A stretch of DNA of 57,804 nucleotides from Ignavibacteriota bacterium (GTDB taxonomy: Bacteria; Bacteroidota; Ignavibacteria; Kapaibacteriales; UBA2268). The stretch lies in assembly GCA_020437395.1 (NCBI GenBank), contig JAGQWJ010000016.1:1-57804 (forward strand), in the 5' to 3' direction. The position numbers were made by a program, and so were the translations under genes. This document shows positions 44,700 through 53,724 of this stretch, one piece after another. The notes below the pieces were generated by a model. That model was not told the DNA's origin. It ran no database searches and saw only the letters and a list, made by a program, of their open reading frames with translations. Numbering within the stretch: position 1 is the stretch's first letter; every line of letters begins with the position of its first letter.

Positions 44700-45463
44700 T
44701 TAAGAAGAAGAACATAATAATTACAGGCGCATCAGAAGGTATAGGTAGAGAGCTATGTAAGTTAATAGCAAACGATGGTCACAATCTTTATATGCTAGCA
44801 AGAAACTCTGAAAGGTTAGCATCTTTAAAAGAGGAATTGAGTACTTCCACAAATAAAATACATTTCATCAGTTGTGATGTCTCCGACTATGACCAATGTA
44901 AAGCAGCGTATGATATTGTAAAAGGAGAATTTGGTTCTATTGATATTGCTATACTTAATGCAGGAATTGGACTAAATAGCTCATTATCAATACCTCATAG
45001 AGAAGTTGCGATCAATACTATGGGAATAAATTATTTCGGAATAGTCAACTTTGGCCATATTCTATTTCCTTATTTTAGGGAAAAAGGTAGTGGTGAGTTT
45101 ATTGGAGTTAGTTCTATGGCCGATGTGCGTGGCTTCGAAGGTTCTGGAATTTATTGCAGTTCTAAGTCAGCAGCAAGTACTTATTTGGAGTCGGCCAGAG
45201 CCGAATTACGACGATACGGAGTACGTGTTATGACAATAAAACCGGGGTTTGTTGATACGAATATGACTAAAAAGAATAAACATCCAATGCCATTCATAAT
45301 GGATGCCACAAAGGCAGCAAGATTAATTTATAAAGCAATAAATGGTAAAAAAAATAGTTATTCGTTCCCTTGGCAAACTAGATTTGGCTCTTATCTACTT
45401 TCAATTTTACCCGACACTGTATATGATAAATTAGCAACTCTCAGAGGCGACATTGGACAATAG
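44696..45463 (+). CDS. Short-chain dehydrogenase/reductase with non-canonical ATA start
   Basis: A 255-residue NAD(P)-dependent SDR. The nucleotide motif ITGASEGIGREL, CDVSDY, LNAGIG (NAG) and the YCSSKSAAS catalytic Tyr/Lys motif are all in one frame. The first ATG (44792) falls 32 codons in and loses the TGxxxGxG motif. The frame is open from 44672 but contains no ATG, GTG or TTG before that. ATA 44696 overlaps the previous TAG (ATAG) and gives a normal N terminus (VKKKNIIITGASEGIG). I therefore infer initiation at ATA; a sequence error changing ATG to ATA is the main alternative. The substrate is unknown. murI overlaps its end by 11 nt. Confidence 0.8.
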   Translation: MVKKKNIIITGASEGIGRELCKLIANDGHNLYMLARNSERLASLKEELSTSTNKIHFISCDVSDYDQCKAAYDIVKGEFGSIDIAILNAGIGLNSSLSIPHREVAINTMGINYFGIVNFGHILFPYFREKGSGEFIGVSSMADVRGFEGSGIYCSSKSAASTYLESARAELRRYGVRVMTIKPGFVDTNMTKKNKHPMPFIMDATKAARLIYKAINGKKNSYSFPWQTRFGSYLLSILPDTVYDKLATLRGDIGQ

Positions 45464-46259
45464 ACCTATTGGCGTTTTTGATTCGGGAGTTGGCGGTGTG
45501 TCTGTGCTAAGAACACTCCTCAAACTTATGCCTAACGAACATTTTATTTACTTAGGTGATACGGCAAATGTGCCCTATGGTACCAAGTCAAAAGATGAAA
45601 TTGTTCGCTTTTCTTTAGACTGTGCAAAATTTTTGAAATCTAAGAATGTAAAGATGACTGTTGTGGCTTGCAATACGGCATCGAATAATGCCGGACTCGA
45701 GCTAAAAGAAAATTTCGAGAACATTAGATTAGTAAATCTTGTAAAACCAATATTAGCTATTGAGTTAAGCGATGTGAAAATCTGCCACATAGGTATTATA
45801 GCCACTGAAGCCACAATCAATAATGAGAATTTTCGCAAATCTTTAGAAGAACCCGAAGAATCAGGAAAAGTGAAGTTATTTAAAAAAGCTGGTCCCAAAT
45901 TCGTGGAATTAGTAGAAAATAATGAAATAGAATCAGAAAAAGCTAATTCAATAATTAAAGAGTACATGGAACCACTTTTGAATGAAAAAATCGACGTCCT
46001 CGTATTAGGATGTACGCACTATCAGTTTTTGAAGAACAAAATACAAGAATTTGCTCCAAATATAGAAATTGTTGACCCCGCAGAATGGGCTGCTCATGAG
46101 ACATTTAATGAGTTACAGACTAAAAACTTAATGACTAGCAATAGAAATAATAAGTTTGTAGAATTTTATATCACTAAAGAGTCGTCTGAATTTCAAAAGT
46201 TAACTTCTAATTTGTTAGGATTCGAATGCCCCACCCCAATTATTGTTGATATTCATTAG
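45453..46259 (+). CDS. murI: Glutamate racemase
   Basis: A 268-residue enzyme making D-glutamate for peptidoglycan. The two catalytic Cys are in VVACNTASN and LGCTHYQF, with IGVFDSGVGGVSVL at the start and YLGDTANVPYG. The start is TTG 45453, the only option before the conserved N terminus; it overlaps the SDR gene by 11 nt. It ends the packed run that also holds a transglycosylase, consistent with cell-wall work. Confidence 0.95.
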   Translation: MDNRPIGVFDSGVGGVSVLRTLLKLMPNEHFIYLGDTANVPYGTKSKDEIVRFSLDCAKFLKSKNVKMTVVACNTASNNAGLELKENFENIRLVNLVKPILAIELSDVKICHIGIIATEATINNENFRKSLEEPEESGKVKLFKKAGPKFVELVENNEIESEKANSIIKEYMEPLLNEKIDVLVLGCTHYQFLKNKIQEFAPNIEIVDPAEWAAHETFNELQTKNLMTSNRNNKFVEFYITKESSEFQKLTSNLLGFECPTPIIVDIH

Positions 46260-46297
46260 ATTAGTAAAACTGATTCACAATTATGGAGCAATGATTT

Positions 46298-46345
46298 ATG
46301 AGTTTAATATCTTTTATTCTTGTATATTTCAATAGCTTTATTTAG
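46298..46345 (+). CDS. Possible leader peptide upstream of tryptophanase
   Basis: A 15-codon frame (MSLISFILVYFNSFI) preceded by GGAG at suitable spacing, 43 nt before the tnaA ATG. E. coli tnaA is preceded by the leader tnaC, but that peptide needs a Trp codon, absent here. It may be chance in AT-rich DNA. Confidence 0.2.
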   Translation: MSLISFILVYFNSFI

Positions 46346-46388
46346 TTTTATACTCTTATCTGATGTAACAAATTAAAAAAGGAAACCT

Positions 46389-47765
46389 ATGAAGCACAAA
46401 ACAATAATAGAACCATTCAGAATAAAGACAATTGAACCAATAACAATTACAACTGAAGAAGAAAGACGACACTATTTAAAAGAAGCGAACAATAATCTAT
46501 TCCTATTAGATGCAGAAAAAGTAATCATTGATTTGTTGACCGACAGCGGAACTTCTGCAATGAGTGCTAATCAATGGGCAGGCATTATGAGGGGCGACGA
46601 GTCCTATGCTGGGGCAAATAGTTGGAAAAGAATGAAAGAAGCAATTGTTAGCTTAACTACATATAATAACGTTATTCCAACACATCAGGGTAGAGCAGGG
46701 GAGAGTATCTTGTACACTCAATTAGGGGGCAAAGGAAAAGTATTTCTAAGCAATACACACTTTGATACTACCAGAGCAAATATTGAATATTCAGGTGCTA
46801 CTGCAATCGATTGTATAACAGAGGAAGGCAAACAACCTGCTCTTATTCATCCGTTCAAAGGCAATATGAACATTGAGCTTTTAGAAGCGAATATACTCAA
46901 ATATGGTCCTGAGAATATTGGTGCAGTCATTTTGACGGTAACTAACAATAGTGGTGGTGGTCAACCAGTAAGTATGCAAAATGCACAGGATGTAAAAACA
47001 ATATGCGATAAATATGAGATACTGTATATACTTGATTGTTGTCGAATAGCTGAAAACGCCTATTTTATCTCTGAAAGAGAAGAAGGTTATGAAGACTATA
47101 CGTATAGAGAAATAGCTAAGAAAATGTTCAATTTAGCAGACGGTGCAGTAATGAGTGCTAAGAAAGATGCACTTGTAAATATGGGTGGGTTTATTGCATT
47201 GAAAGATAAAAAAATTGCTGATAGTTGTATTAATACTTTGATAATAAAAGAAGGTTTCGTAACCTATGGTGGACTTTCGGGCAGAGATATGGAAGCAATT
47301 GCAATTGGATTAGAAGAAGTATTTGACAAAGATTATTTACACTATCGAATCAGAAGCACAACTTATTTGGGTGACAAACTCGTAGAACTTGGTGTGCCAG
47401 TAATGAGACCAATAGGAGGGCACGCCGTTTATATTGATGCTAAAGAATTTTATAATCATATACCTATTGAGCAATTTCCGGGGCAATCTTTAGCTTGTGA
47501 TTTGTATATAAAAGGAGGTATAAGAGGATGCGAGATTGGTTCAGTTATGTTCGGGAAAAATGATAAAAATGGGAAATTAATTCCTGCTCCTATGGAGTTA
47601 GTGCGATTAGCTATACCAAGACGTGTCTATACTCAAAGTCACATTGATTATGTTATTGAGACTTTCGAAGAAATTATTGCAGAAAAATCAAAATCAAAAG
47701 GAATGAAAATAACTTACGAACCGGAGTTTTTGAGACATTTTACGGCTCATTTTCAAAGAGTCTGA
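46389..47765 (+). CDS. tnaA: Tryptophanase
   Basis: A 458-residue PLP enzyme of the tryptophanase / tyrosine phenol-lyase family. The PLP Lys is in MSAKKDALVNMGG. Other motifs: DLLTDSGTSAMS, PTHQGRAGESIL, NNSGGGQPVSM, YGGLSGRDMEAIAIGL, IPRRVYTQSHID. The position held by Arg in tyrosine phenol-lyase (MERG) reads CEIG here, as in tryptophanase (VEIG), which favours indole production from tryptophan. Family assignment is firm, while substrate rests on that residue. GGAAAC precedes ATG 46389. It appears monocistronic, with no permease gene next to it. Confidence 0.9.
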   Translation: MKHKTIIEPFRIKTIEPITITTEEERRHYLKEANNNLFLLDAEKVIIDLLTDSGTSAMSANQWAGIMRGDESYAGANSWKRMKEAIVSLTTYNNVIPTHQGRAGESILYTQLGGKGKVFLSNTHFDTTRANIEYSGATAIDCITEEGKQPALIHPFKGNMNIELLEANILKYGPENIGAVILTVTNNSGGGQPVSMQNAQDVKTICDKYEILYILDCCRIAENAYFISEREEGYEDYTYREIAKKMFNLADGAVMSAKKDALVNMGGFIALKDKKIADSCINTLIIKEGFVTYGGLSGRDMEAIAIGLEEVFDKDYLHYRIRSTTYLGDKLVELGVPVMRPIGGHAVYIDAKEFYNHIPIEQFPGQSLACDLYIKGGIRGCEIGSVMFGKNDKNGKLIPAPMELVRLAIPRRVYTQSHIDYVIETFEEIIAEKSKSKGMKITYEPEFLRHFTAHFQRV

Positions 47766-47860
47766 TTCTAAAAAATAACAACTTAAATACAATTTATCGA
47801 CTGCTTTTGAGTCCATTATTTAAACAATTTTTTGAATAATGAAAAATCAGGAGAAATGTT

Positions 47861-48460
47861 ATGTCTTTCGAATTACCACAACTACCTTATGCATACGATG
47901 CATTGGAACCACACATTGACGCAAGAACAATGGAAATTCACCATAGTAAGCATCATGCTGGTTATACTAAAAACTTGAATGCAGCTATAGAAGGAACAGA
48001 GTTAGAAAATGAAAGTATTGAAAGTTTATTAGCGAACCACACAGAAAACAAAGCCATTAGAAATAATGGTGGCGGCTATTGGAATCATAAATTATTTTGG
48101 GAAGTTATGTCTCCGAACGGTGGAGGTGCACCAAAGGGTAAATTAGCAGACGCTATTAATACTGCTTTCGGATCCTTCGATAAATTCAAAGAAGAGTTTG
48201 CAAATGCTGCCGCTACTCAGTTTGGTTCTGGTTGGGCATGGCTATGCGTTACTGATAAAGGGACTTTAGCAGTAAGTTCTACTCCGAACCAAGATAATCC
48301 GTTAATGCCAGTAGCTAGTTGTTCTGGTAAACCGATTTTAGGTTTAGATGTTTGGGAACACGCTTATTATCTTAATTATCAAAATAAACGACCTGATTAT
48401 ATTGCAGCGTTTTGGAACGTAGTTAATTGGGATGAAGTTGCTAAAAGATTTGAAAGTTAA
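47861..48460 (+). CDS. sodB: Fe/Mn superoxide dismutase
   Basis: A 199-residue enzyme that dismutates superoxide. Metal ligands are His in [12 protein letters not shown], His in [11 protein letters not shown], and Asp and His in [12 protein letters not shown]. The usual SOD end [15 protein letters not shown] is present. The residues alone do not firmly separate iron from manganese, so the symbol is provisional (sodA possible). GGAG lies 7 nt before ATG 47861, and a strong terminator follows, so it is a single-gene unit. Confidence 0.95.
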   Translation: MSFELPQLPYAYDALEPHIDARTMEIHHSKHHAGYTKNLNAAIEGTELENESIESLLANHTENKAIRNNGGGYWNHKLFWEVMSPNGGGAPKGKLADAINTAFGSFDKFKEEFANAAATQFGSGWAWLCVTDKGTLAVSSTPNQDNPLMPVASCSGKPILGLDVWEHAYYLNYQNKRPDYIAAFWNVVNWDEVAKRFES

Positions 48461-48486
48461 TAAAAAACTTAAAGAATAATACCTTT

Positions 48487-48522
48487 GACCGTCCATATTA
48501 TTATATCGGACGGTCTTTTTTT
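48487..48522 (+). terminator. Intrinsic terminator after superoxide dismutase
   Basis: The 8-bp stem GACCGTCC (48487-48494) / GGACGGTC (48508-48515), with a 13-nt loop, is followed by seven T. Confidence 0.92.
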
Positions 48523-48555
48523 GGATTTAGTTGATATTTTTAATTAAATTAAATT

Positions 48556-48876
48556 ATGAAATTCATAACTTTACATATTGGCGATAGCAAAATAGAGCTA
48601 TATAATACTCTGTTAGGAAAGGAAACTATTATAGTTGATGGACAGAAAATCTCAGAGAAGTATTCAATTACTGGGGCTAATCATAGGTTCACAATAATAG
48701 AAAATGGTCAAGAAAAACATGCTCAACTCAATACAAAATTGACATTGAATGGTGGTGCATTTGATTTGTATGTAGATAACAAGCCCATAATTGAGATACC
48801 AGAGAGCAACGGCTCGGCTATAATATTCTTTTTCGGGATTGTTATCCTAGCTGCTGCATTGATATTTATTAACTAA
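48556..48876 (+). CDS. Small tail-anchored membrane protein of unknown function
   Basis: A 106-residue protein. About 85 residues of soluble beta-rich sequence (FITLHIGDSKIELYNTLLG, ANHRFTIIENGQEK, GGAFDLYVDNKPI) precede one C-terminal helix (AIIFFFGIVILAAALIFIN), so it may be tail-anchored. I do not recognise the family. It converges on the next gene with 13 nt between stops. Confidence 0.6.
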   Translation: MKFITLHIGDSKIELYNTLLGKETIIVDGQKISEKYSITGANHRFTIIENGQEKHAQLNTKLTLNGGAFDLYVDNKPIIEIPESNGSAIIFFFGIVILAAALIFIN

Positions 48877-48889
48877 CGGGTTACACCAA

Positions 48890-49537
48890 TTACTCTATCA
48901 ATAAATATATAATATAGAAATGATCTATATTATAATCTTCGTACCATTTGCCGGGATTCTCTGTGTCTAATATACAATACCATGACATTTCCCCACCTTC
49001 AATTTCATAAGGTGGATTGTAAGTTAATATTGGAGTGATTTCTCCAATTGGTACTATGTACTTCTCGCCCGTTTTGTTAAGAGCAACTCGCAAATCAAAA
49101 TTCTTTTTTGAAAAGTATCTTGCATTTACCCAAAAACTACTATATTGAATAATAAACTGGCTACTGTCTTGTTCTTGTTTTAGGGCTATCCGTATTTTAT
49201 ATTCAAACTCTTTTTCTTTGAATCTTATACGATTGCAAATATTCATTACGTGAACAACAGTTTCACCGTTCATTTCGAATTTGTCTTCTCTGTCTTCGCA
49301 AGTCATACCATAATCATCAGTTTTGACTAGCTTACCGTCCTTATATTCTTCAGTTATCAACTTGAATGTTTTACCCCTCATAGTTGTATCTTTGCAAACA
49401 ATAGTAATAATCTCAATATTGTTGAGCTGATTTGCTAAGCGTTGTTCAATATTTGTAATTCGTTCGAATTTTATCTCTGTGCTGTCTTGCGAATACACAT
49501 TAGCGGTAAGTAGTAAGAATAGTATTAGTGCTTTCAT
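48890..49537 (-). CDS. Exported protein of unknown function
   Basis: A 215-residue protein with signal peptide (MKALILFLLLTANVYS). The mature part has alternating charged strands (FKLITEEYKDGKLVKTDDYG, FEYKIRIALKQEQDSS, EGGEMSWYCILDTENPGKW). There is no T9SS domain and no family I recognise. It converges on the small membrane protein and lies downstream of metK, separated from it by the metK terminator and 400 nt of intergenic DNA. Confidence 0.6.
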   Translation of the reverse strand: MKALILFLLLTANVYSQDSTEIKFERITNIEQRLANQLNNIEIITIVCKDTTMRGKTFKLITEEYKDGKLVKTDDYGMTCEDREDKFEMNGETVVHVMNICNRIRFKEKEFEYKIRIALKQEQDSSQFIIQYSSFWVNARYFSKKNFDLRVALNKTGEKYIVPIGEITPILTYNPPYEIEGGEMSWYCILDTENPGKWYEDYNIDHFYIIYLLIE

Positions 49538-49719
49538 AAGTAACCTAGTTTAATGAGTAAAGAGATTAACTTTAATATTAAGAGCGAAAATTCAATTTAG
49601 TTAATATTTATTAAAAATACAAACCTCTATTCTATTTACTTTATAGACTTATTGTGTACTTCTCTTAAAATTCTTCTGTACTTTCTGTGATGTATGTATT
49701 ACGACTCTACGGTTTAATT

Positions 49720-49764
49720 CCCCACTAGAGGGGTGGCTCACGCCAAAGGTGTGAGACGGGGTGG
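49720..49764 (+). repeat. Extragenic hairpin repeat, copy B
   Basis: CCCC-a-CTAG-a-GGGG (49720-49733) is followed by TGG and an 8-bp hairpin, CTCACGCC (49737-49744), AAA loop, GGTGTGAG (49748-49755, one G-T pair), then ACGGGGTGG. Frame and loop match copies A and C; the stem differs completely. Confidence 0.7.
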
Positions 49765-49942
49765 TTCTCATCTGATGTAAAAGAGACAGCTACTTCCTAT
49801 CAGTACCTTGCAAATACAGATTTTAAGCTGAATTATTCTCTTCGCTACACTCAGAGTAAAGTCTTACCTCAAAGCCACTTACAAACGTGTTTTGGGGATT
49901 ATTGGCGAATGAGTACTTATAAACTTCTACCGATTTATTGAT

Positions 49943-49981
49943 AAAAAATACCCCCAAATAGCATTTAACTTTTTGGGGGTA
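49943..49981 (-). terminator. Intrinsic terminator after metK
   Basis: On the minus strand the perfect 10-bp stem TACCCCCAAA/TTTGGGGGTA (49981-49972 with 49958-49949) runs into six T, starting 27 nt after the metK stop. Confidence 0.9.
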
Positions 49982-50007
49982 GCTCAAAGAATATTTCTCT
50001 TTTTGTA

Positions 50008-51150
50008 CTAAGCTAATTCACGCTTAATTTGTTCAACCAAATCTAAACTTTCCCAAGGGAAAATATCTCTCCCGAAATGACCATAGCTGGCTGTTTGTCT
50101 GAATATTGGATTAGTCAACCCAAATTTATGAATTATGCCTTTAGGTGTCAAATCAATGTTTTTCTTAATCCAATCTGATATTTCAAATCTGTTATGTTTC
50201 GAAGTGCCGTGAGTATCTACGAAAATAGATAAAGGTCTATCTACCCCTATAGCATAGGCAAGTTGAATTGTACATTCATCAGCTATACCCGCTGCGACTA
50301 AGTTCTTTGCCACATATCTAGCTGCATAAGCTGCAGATCTATCTACTTTTGTAGAATCCTTACCAGAAAACGCTCCGCCACCGTGAGGTGCTTTACCACC
50401 ATAAGTATCAACTATAATTTTTCTACCTGTTAAGCCAGTGTCTCCGTGAGGACCACCTATTATAAATTGACCCGTTGGGTTTATGTGGTATTCAGTATCA
50501 ATAAGCCAGTCTTTTGGAATAATCTCATTGATTATATTGTTGATAATATCATCTTTGATTTGAGTATTACTAACGCCAGGGTCATGTTGCGTTGACAATA
50601 CGATATTGTGAGCTCTGATAATGTTGTTGTCTTCGCCATATTCTAATGTTACCTGTGCTTTGGAGTCAGGGCGTAGATAAGTCATCTTTTGTTTAGCTTT
50701 TCTTATCTCAGCGAGCTTCATTAAAAGCTTATGCGAATACATCAAAGCGGCTGGCATCAACTCCTTGGTTTCACGAGTGGCATATCCGAACATAATTCCT
50801 TGGTCACCGGCTCCACCTGTGTCCACTCCCATTGCTATATCTTCTGACTGTTTATTGAGTACATTTATTACACTACAAGATTCTGCATCGAAACGATATT
50901 CACCTTTTGTGTATCCAATATCTCTAATTACTTGCCTTGCAACTTCAGTTATATCTATGTATGAATTGGTTGTTACCTCACCACCAACAACAAGCATTCC
51001 AGTCGCAGCAAAACACTCACAAGCTACTCTAGCATTTGGGTCTTCTGTTAATACTGCGTCTAATACTGCGTCACTTACTTGATCACAAACTTTGTCGGGA
51101 TGTCCTTCTGAAACGGATTCGGAGGTAAAATGATAAACATTTTTACTCAT
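50008..51150 (-). CDS. metK: S-adenosylmethionine synthetase
   Basis: A 380-residue enzyme making SAM from methionine and ATP. Motifs are [17 protein letters not shown] at the start, [12 protein letters not shown] (ATP binding) and [19 protein letters not shown] (phosphate loop), with [11 protein letters not shown] between. The length is standard. SAM made here is used by RlmN and QueA in the window. It follows the SLT/LysM gene with a 33-nt gap and probably shares its transcript. I see no SAM riboswitch upstream. Confidence 0.97.
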   Translation of the reverse strand: MSKNVYHFTSESVSEGHPDKVCDQVSDAVLDAVLTEDPNARVACECFAATGMLVVGGEVTTNSYIDITEVARQVIRDIGYTKGEYRFDAESCSVINVLNKQSEDIAMGVDTGGAGDQGIMFGYATRETKELMPAALMYSHKLLMKLAEIRKAKQKMTYLRPDSKAQVTLEYGEDNNIIRAHNIVLSTQHDPGVSNTQIKDDIINNIINEIIPKDWLIDTEYHINPTGQFIIGGPHGDTGLTGRKIIVDTYGGKAPHGGGAFSGKDSTKVDRSAAYAARYVAKNLVAAGIADECTIQLAYAIGVDRPLSIFVDTHGTSKHNRFEISDWIKKNIDLTPKGIIHKFGLTNPIFRQTASYGHFGRDIFPWESLDLVEQIKRELA

Positions 51151-51183
51151 TAAATTTCCTTATACTTTTTTCCGCAATTATTA

Positions 51184-53487
51184 CTATTGAATTCTTACCT
51201 TTTGACCAACGCGGATTGTTTTTGGATTCAAATGGTTGTTAAGTCTTAATAAATTATTTATAGAAACACCAAATTTTCTAGCAATAATAGCTAATGTCTC
51301 GCCTTTGCGTATATTGTAATATTTTGGTGCTACTTTTACTTTCTTAGGAGTTGAAACTGAACTACCTTTGCCAAATGATTCGTTTGTTACTAATAGATTA
51401 GAGCCCGCAAAAATAGTATTGCCTCTAATTTTGTTACGATTCAAAGATTTTAATTCTCTTTCAGTCATTCCATAGCGAGCAGCAATAGTGCTAACTGTTT
51501 CTCCTCTTCTCACTTTATGGTATCTTGTTTCTTCTTTTACAGTTTTGACTGTTTCTTTTTTTGCAATAGCGGTATTATTAAAAGTTCTTACTTTTAATAT
51601 TTGACCAGGGTATATATTTGTACCATCTAATCTATTCAACTCTTGTAAATCAGCAATAGATGTTGCATAATCTCCTGCAATACGACCTAGTGATTCTCCT
51701 TTCTGTACATTATGTCTTACAATTATTTGTTGTGTATTCTTATCTTTGCTGTTTTCAGCAAAATCCTCTTTAGTCTTTCTTGCTACTATTAGTTGTTGTC
51801 CAACACTCAACTTGTCATCGTGTCTAGATATCTCATTTAGTTCTTTCAAATAGCTTAGTGATATACCATATCTTCTAGCTATACTGTAAAGTGATTCTCC
51901 TCTTCTCACATTGTGAGTTATATCCCTAGTCCCATCCATTGGGTAATAAGTCCCTGTTCGCTCTGATGATTCATTTATTTCGGCATATTTGTCAACCGAA
52001 ATAGGAATTTTTATCTCTGTTCCATGTTTCAATTTAGCTCTAGTGCCAGAGAGATTATTTAGCTCTACTAAATCCTTTTTATCAATTCCGTATTTGACCG
52101 AAATTTTTGATAGAGTCTCGTATCTTTCTACTGTGTGGGTTACCCATGGCTGTTTCTCGGCATCTTCTAATTTATTATAATTTGTGCTGAATGTTTCTAA
52201 CGAACCTTTTGGAATTTTAAGCTCATAGGAAGCCATATCAGGCGGAGTACACCCCTTAATTAACTCTGGATTCAACAACTTAAGTTCTTCTTCAGTTATA
52301 TTGGCACATTTGGCCAAAACATCTAAGTTAACTGGTTCAAAAGTAGTGAAAGTGTCGTAAGCATACTCTTCTTGTATATCTAATTCGTTTAACTTATAAC
52401 CATATTTTTCTGGATTCATTGCTATCACAGCAGTTGCTATGTACAATGGAACATAATATCTAGTTTCCTTCGGAAGTCTATTTCTTATTTCCCAATAATC
52501 CGGATTTTTCTTTCCTGATCTTCTGATAGCTCTTCTAACACGTCCTTGACCACAGTTATAAGAAGCAAGTGCAAGATGCCAATCACCAAATTCTGAATAT
52601 AAATCTTTTAAATAACGCATTGCCGCTCTTGTAGATTTCTCAGGGTCTCTACGCTCATCTAACCAATAAGAATCTTCGGAATTCAGTCCGTAGTCACTTC
52701 CAGTAGCTCTCATAAATTGCCATAGTCCAACCGCCTTCGCTCTAGATAGTGCATTCGGATTAAGAGCACTTTCAATCATAGATAGATAAACAATCTCTTC
52801 TGGCATATTTTCTTCAGCAGCAATTTTTTTCATCATACTGAACCATTTACCAGAACGTTCCAACCATTTCCCGAAGAATTTTCTTGCTTTTGTTTGAGTC
52901 AACCATTGAATATTCTTTTCAACGTGTTCGTTCATATCCATTGGTATTAACAATGAATCTGGCCCTAAGAATGGTAATTTACTATCAATATCACCTGCAA
53001 ATTCTACTTCTGGCAAGTCCAAAAGTTCAACACCTGTCATAGCTTGATTGCTTTCTAAATCACTAATCATTCTATCACGGATGATAAACAGAGGTGCATC
53101 AGCGTCTAATTTTGCGAAGTCGGTTATGTAATATTCAAAATCTTCTATTATCGCATTTGATAGTTCTATAAAGTCTTCGTTGAACTCTATACCCGGATAA
53201 CTAGCAATTTTATTCAATTCATCCAATGACTGAGAGAAAAATTCCGCTGATTTAACTGAGTCTTTCTTTTGAATATAAATTAATGCTGTTAAGTATTTTC
53301 TTCTGGAATTTTCGAGTGATGATTTTATTATTTTATCAAAATTTTCTTTTATAATAGGGTATTTGTCAAGTACTGAATATTCATCAGGGAATAAATATAT
53401 TTTATCCGATTGAGGTACCGCCGCTAAAGATGTGCTTGTAAGCCCTGCTAACAGGACTGCTGAAAATAAAATGCAGATTAATCTCAT
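51184..53487 (-). CDS. mltD: MltD-like lytic transglycosylase with five LysM domains
   Basis: A 767-residue exported protein (signal ending STSLAA). A helical N-terminal region (about 30-210) precedes the SLT domain (about 215-350): catalytic Glu in LSMIESALNPNALS, AVGLWQFMRATGSDYGL, DERRDPEKSTRAAMRYL and LALASYNCGQGRVRRAI. Five LysM repeats follow, at roughly 450-497 (HTVERYETLSKIS), 525-568 (HNVRRGESLYSIA), 592-635 (HNVQKGESLGRIA), 661-705 (HKVRRGETVSTIA) and 723-767 (YNIRKGETLAIIA). LysM binds peptidoglycan. E. coli MltD has two, so five is long. It is the second SLT enzyme in the window. Confidence 0.93.
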   Translation of the reverse strand: MRLICILFSAVLLAGLTSTSLAAVPQSDKIYLFPDEYSVLDKYPIIKENFDKIIKSSLENSRRKYLTALIYIQKKDSVKSAEFFSQSLDELNKIASYPGIEFNEDFIELSNAIIEDFEYYITDFAKLDADAPLFIIRDRMISDLESNQAMTGVELLDLPEVEFAGDIDSKLPFLGPDSLLIPMDMNEHVEKNIQWLTQTKARKFFGKWLERSGKWFSMMKKIAAEENMPEEIVYLSMIESALNPNALSRAKAVGLWQFMRATGSDYGLNSEDSYWLDERRDPEKSTRAAMRYLKDLYSEFGDWHLALASYNCGQGRVRRAIRRSGKKNPDYWEIRNRLPKETRYYVPLYIATAVIAMNPEKYGYKLNELDIQEEYAYDTFTTFEPVNLDVLAKCANITEEELKLLNPELIKGCTPPDMASYELKIPKGSLETFSTNYNKLEDAEKQPWVTHTVERYETLSKISVKYGIDKKDLVELNNLSGTRAKLKHGTEIKIPISVDKYAEINESSERTGTYYPMDGTRDITHNVRRGESLYSIARRYGISLSYLKELNEISRHDDKLSVGQQLIVARKTKEDFAENSKDKNTQQIIVRHNVQKGESLGRIAGDYATSIADLQELNRLDGTNIYPGQILKVRTFNNTAIAKKETVKTVKEETRYHKVRRGETVSTIAARYGMTERELKSLNRNKIRGNTIFAGSNLLVTNESFGKGSSVSTPKKVKVAPKYYNIRKGETLAIIARKFGVSINNLLRLNNHLNPKTIRVGQKVRIQ

Positions 53488-53724
53488 AAATAGATTCCGC
53501 TTTGTTAAGTAAATTCTCTCTATGCCGAATAGTTAAGTTTTAAATTAATACAAAAGTTCTAAAAAAACAACTTAGTTTTTTAATAAACTTTACTTTATCC
53601 ACTACGATTTTATTAAAAAAAGGTTTTAGTAATCTTTGGTATAATAAATGCTATGAATTAAAATTAATAATTAGTCCATAATGTTATTGTTTTTAATTTT
53701 AATTTTACTAAGTTTGAGTAATTT

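Larger units (their letters stand above)
49538..50007. other. Intergenic region with repeat copy B and metK terminator
   Basis: No gene is visible. It holds repeat copy B (49720-49764) and the metK terminator (49943-49981). The stretch between them is AT-rich with nothing I can name. Confidence 0.7.

Noticed and set aside
51151..51183. SAM riboswitch before metK
   Set aside because: The gap to the upstream gene is 33 nt and has no room for the fold.
53709..53716. TAAGTTTG as a -7 box for the gene at 53725
   Set aside because: Only 8 nt before the ATG, unlike the 26-34 nt of the better cases.
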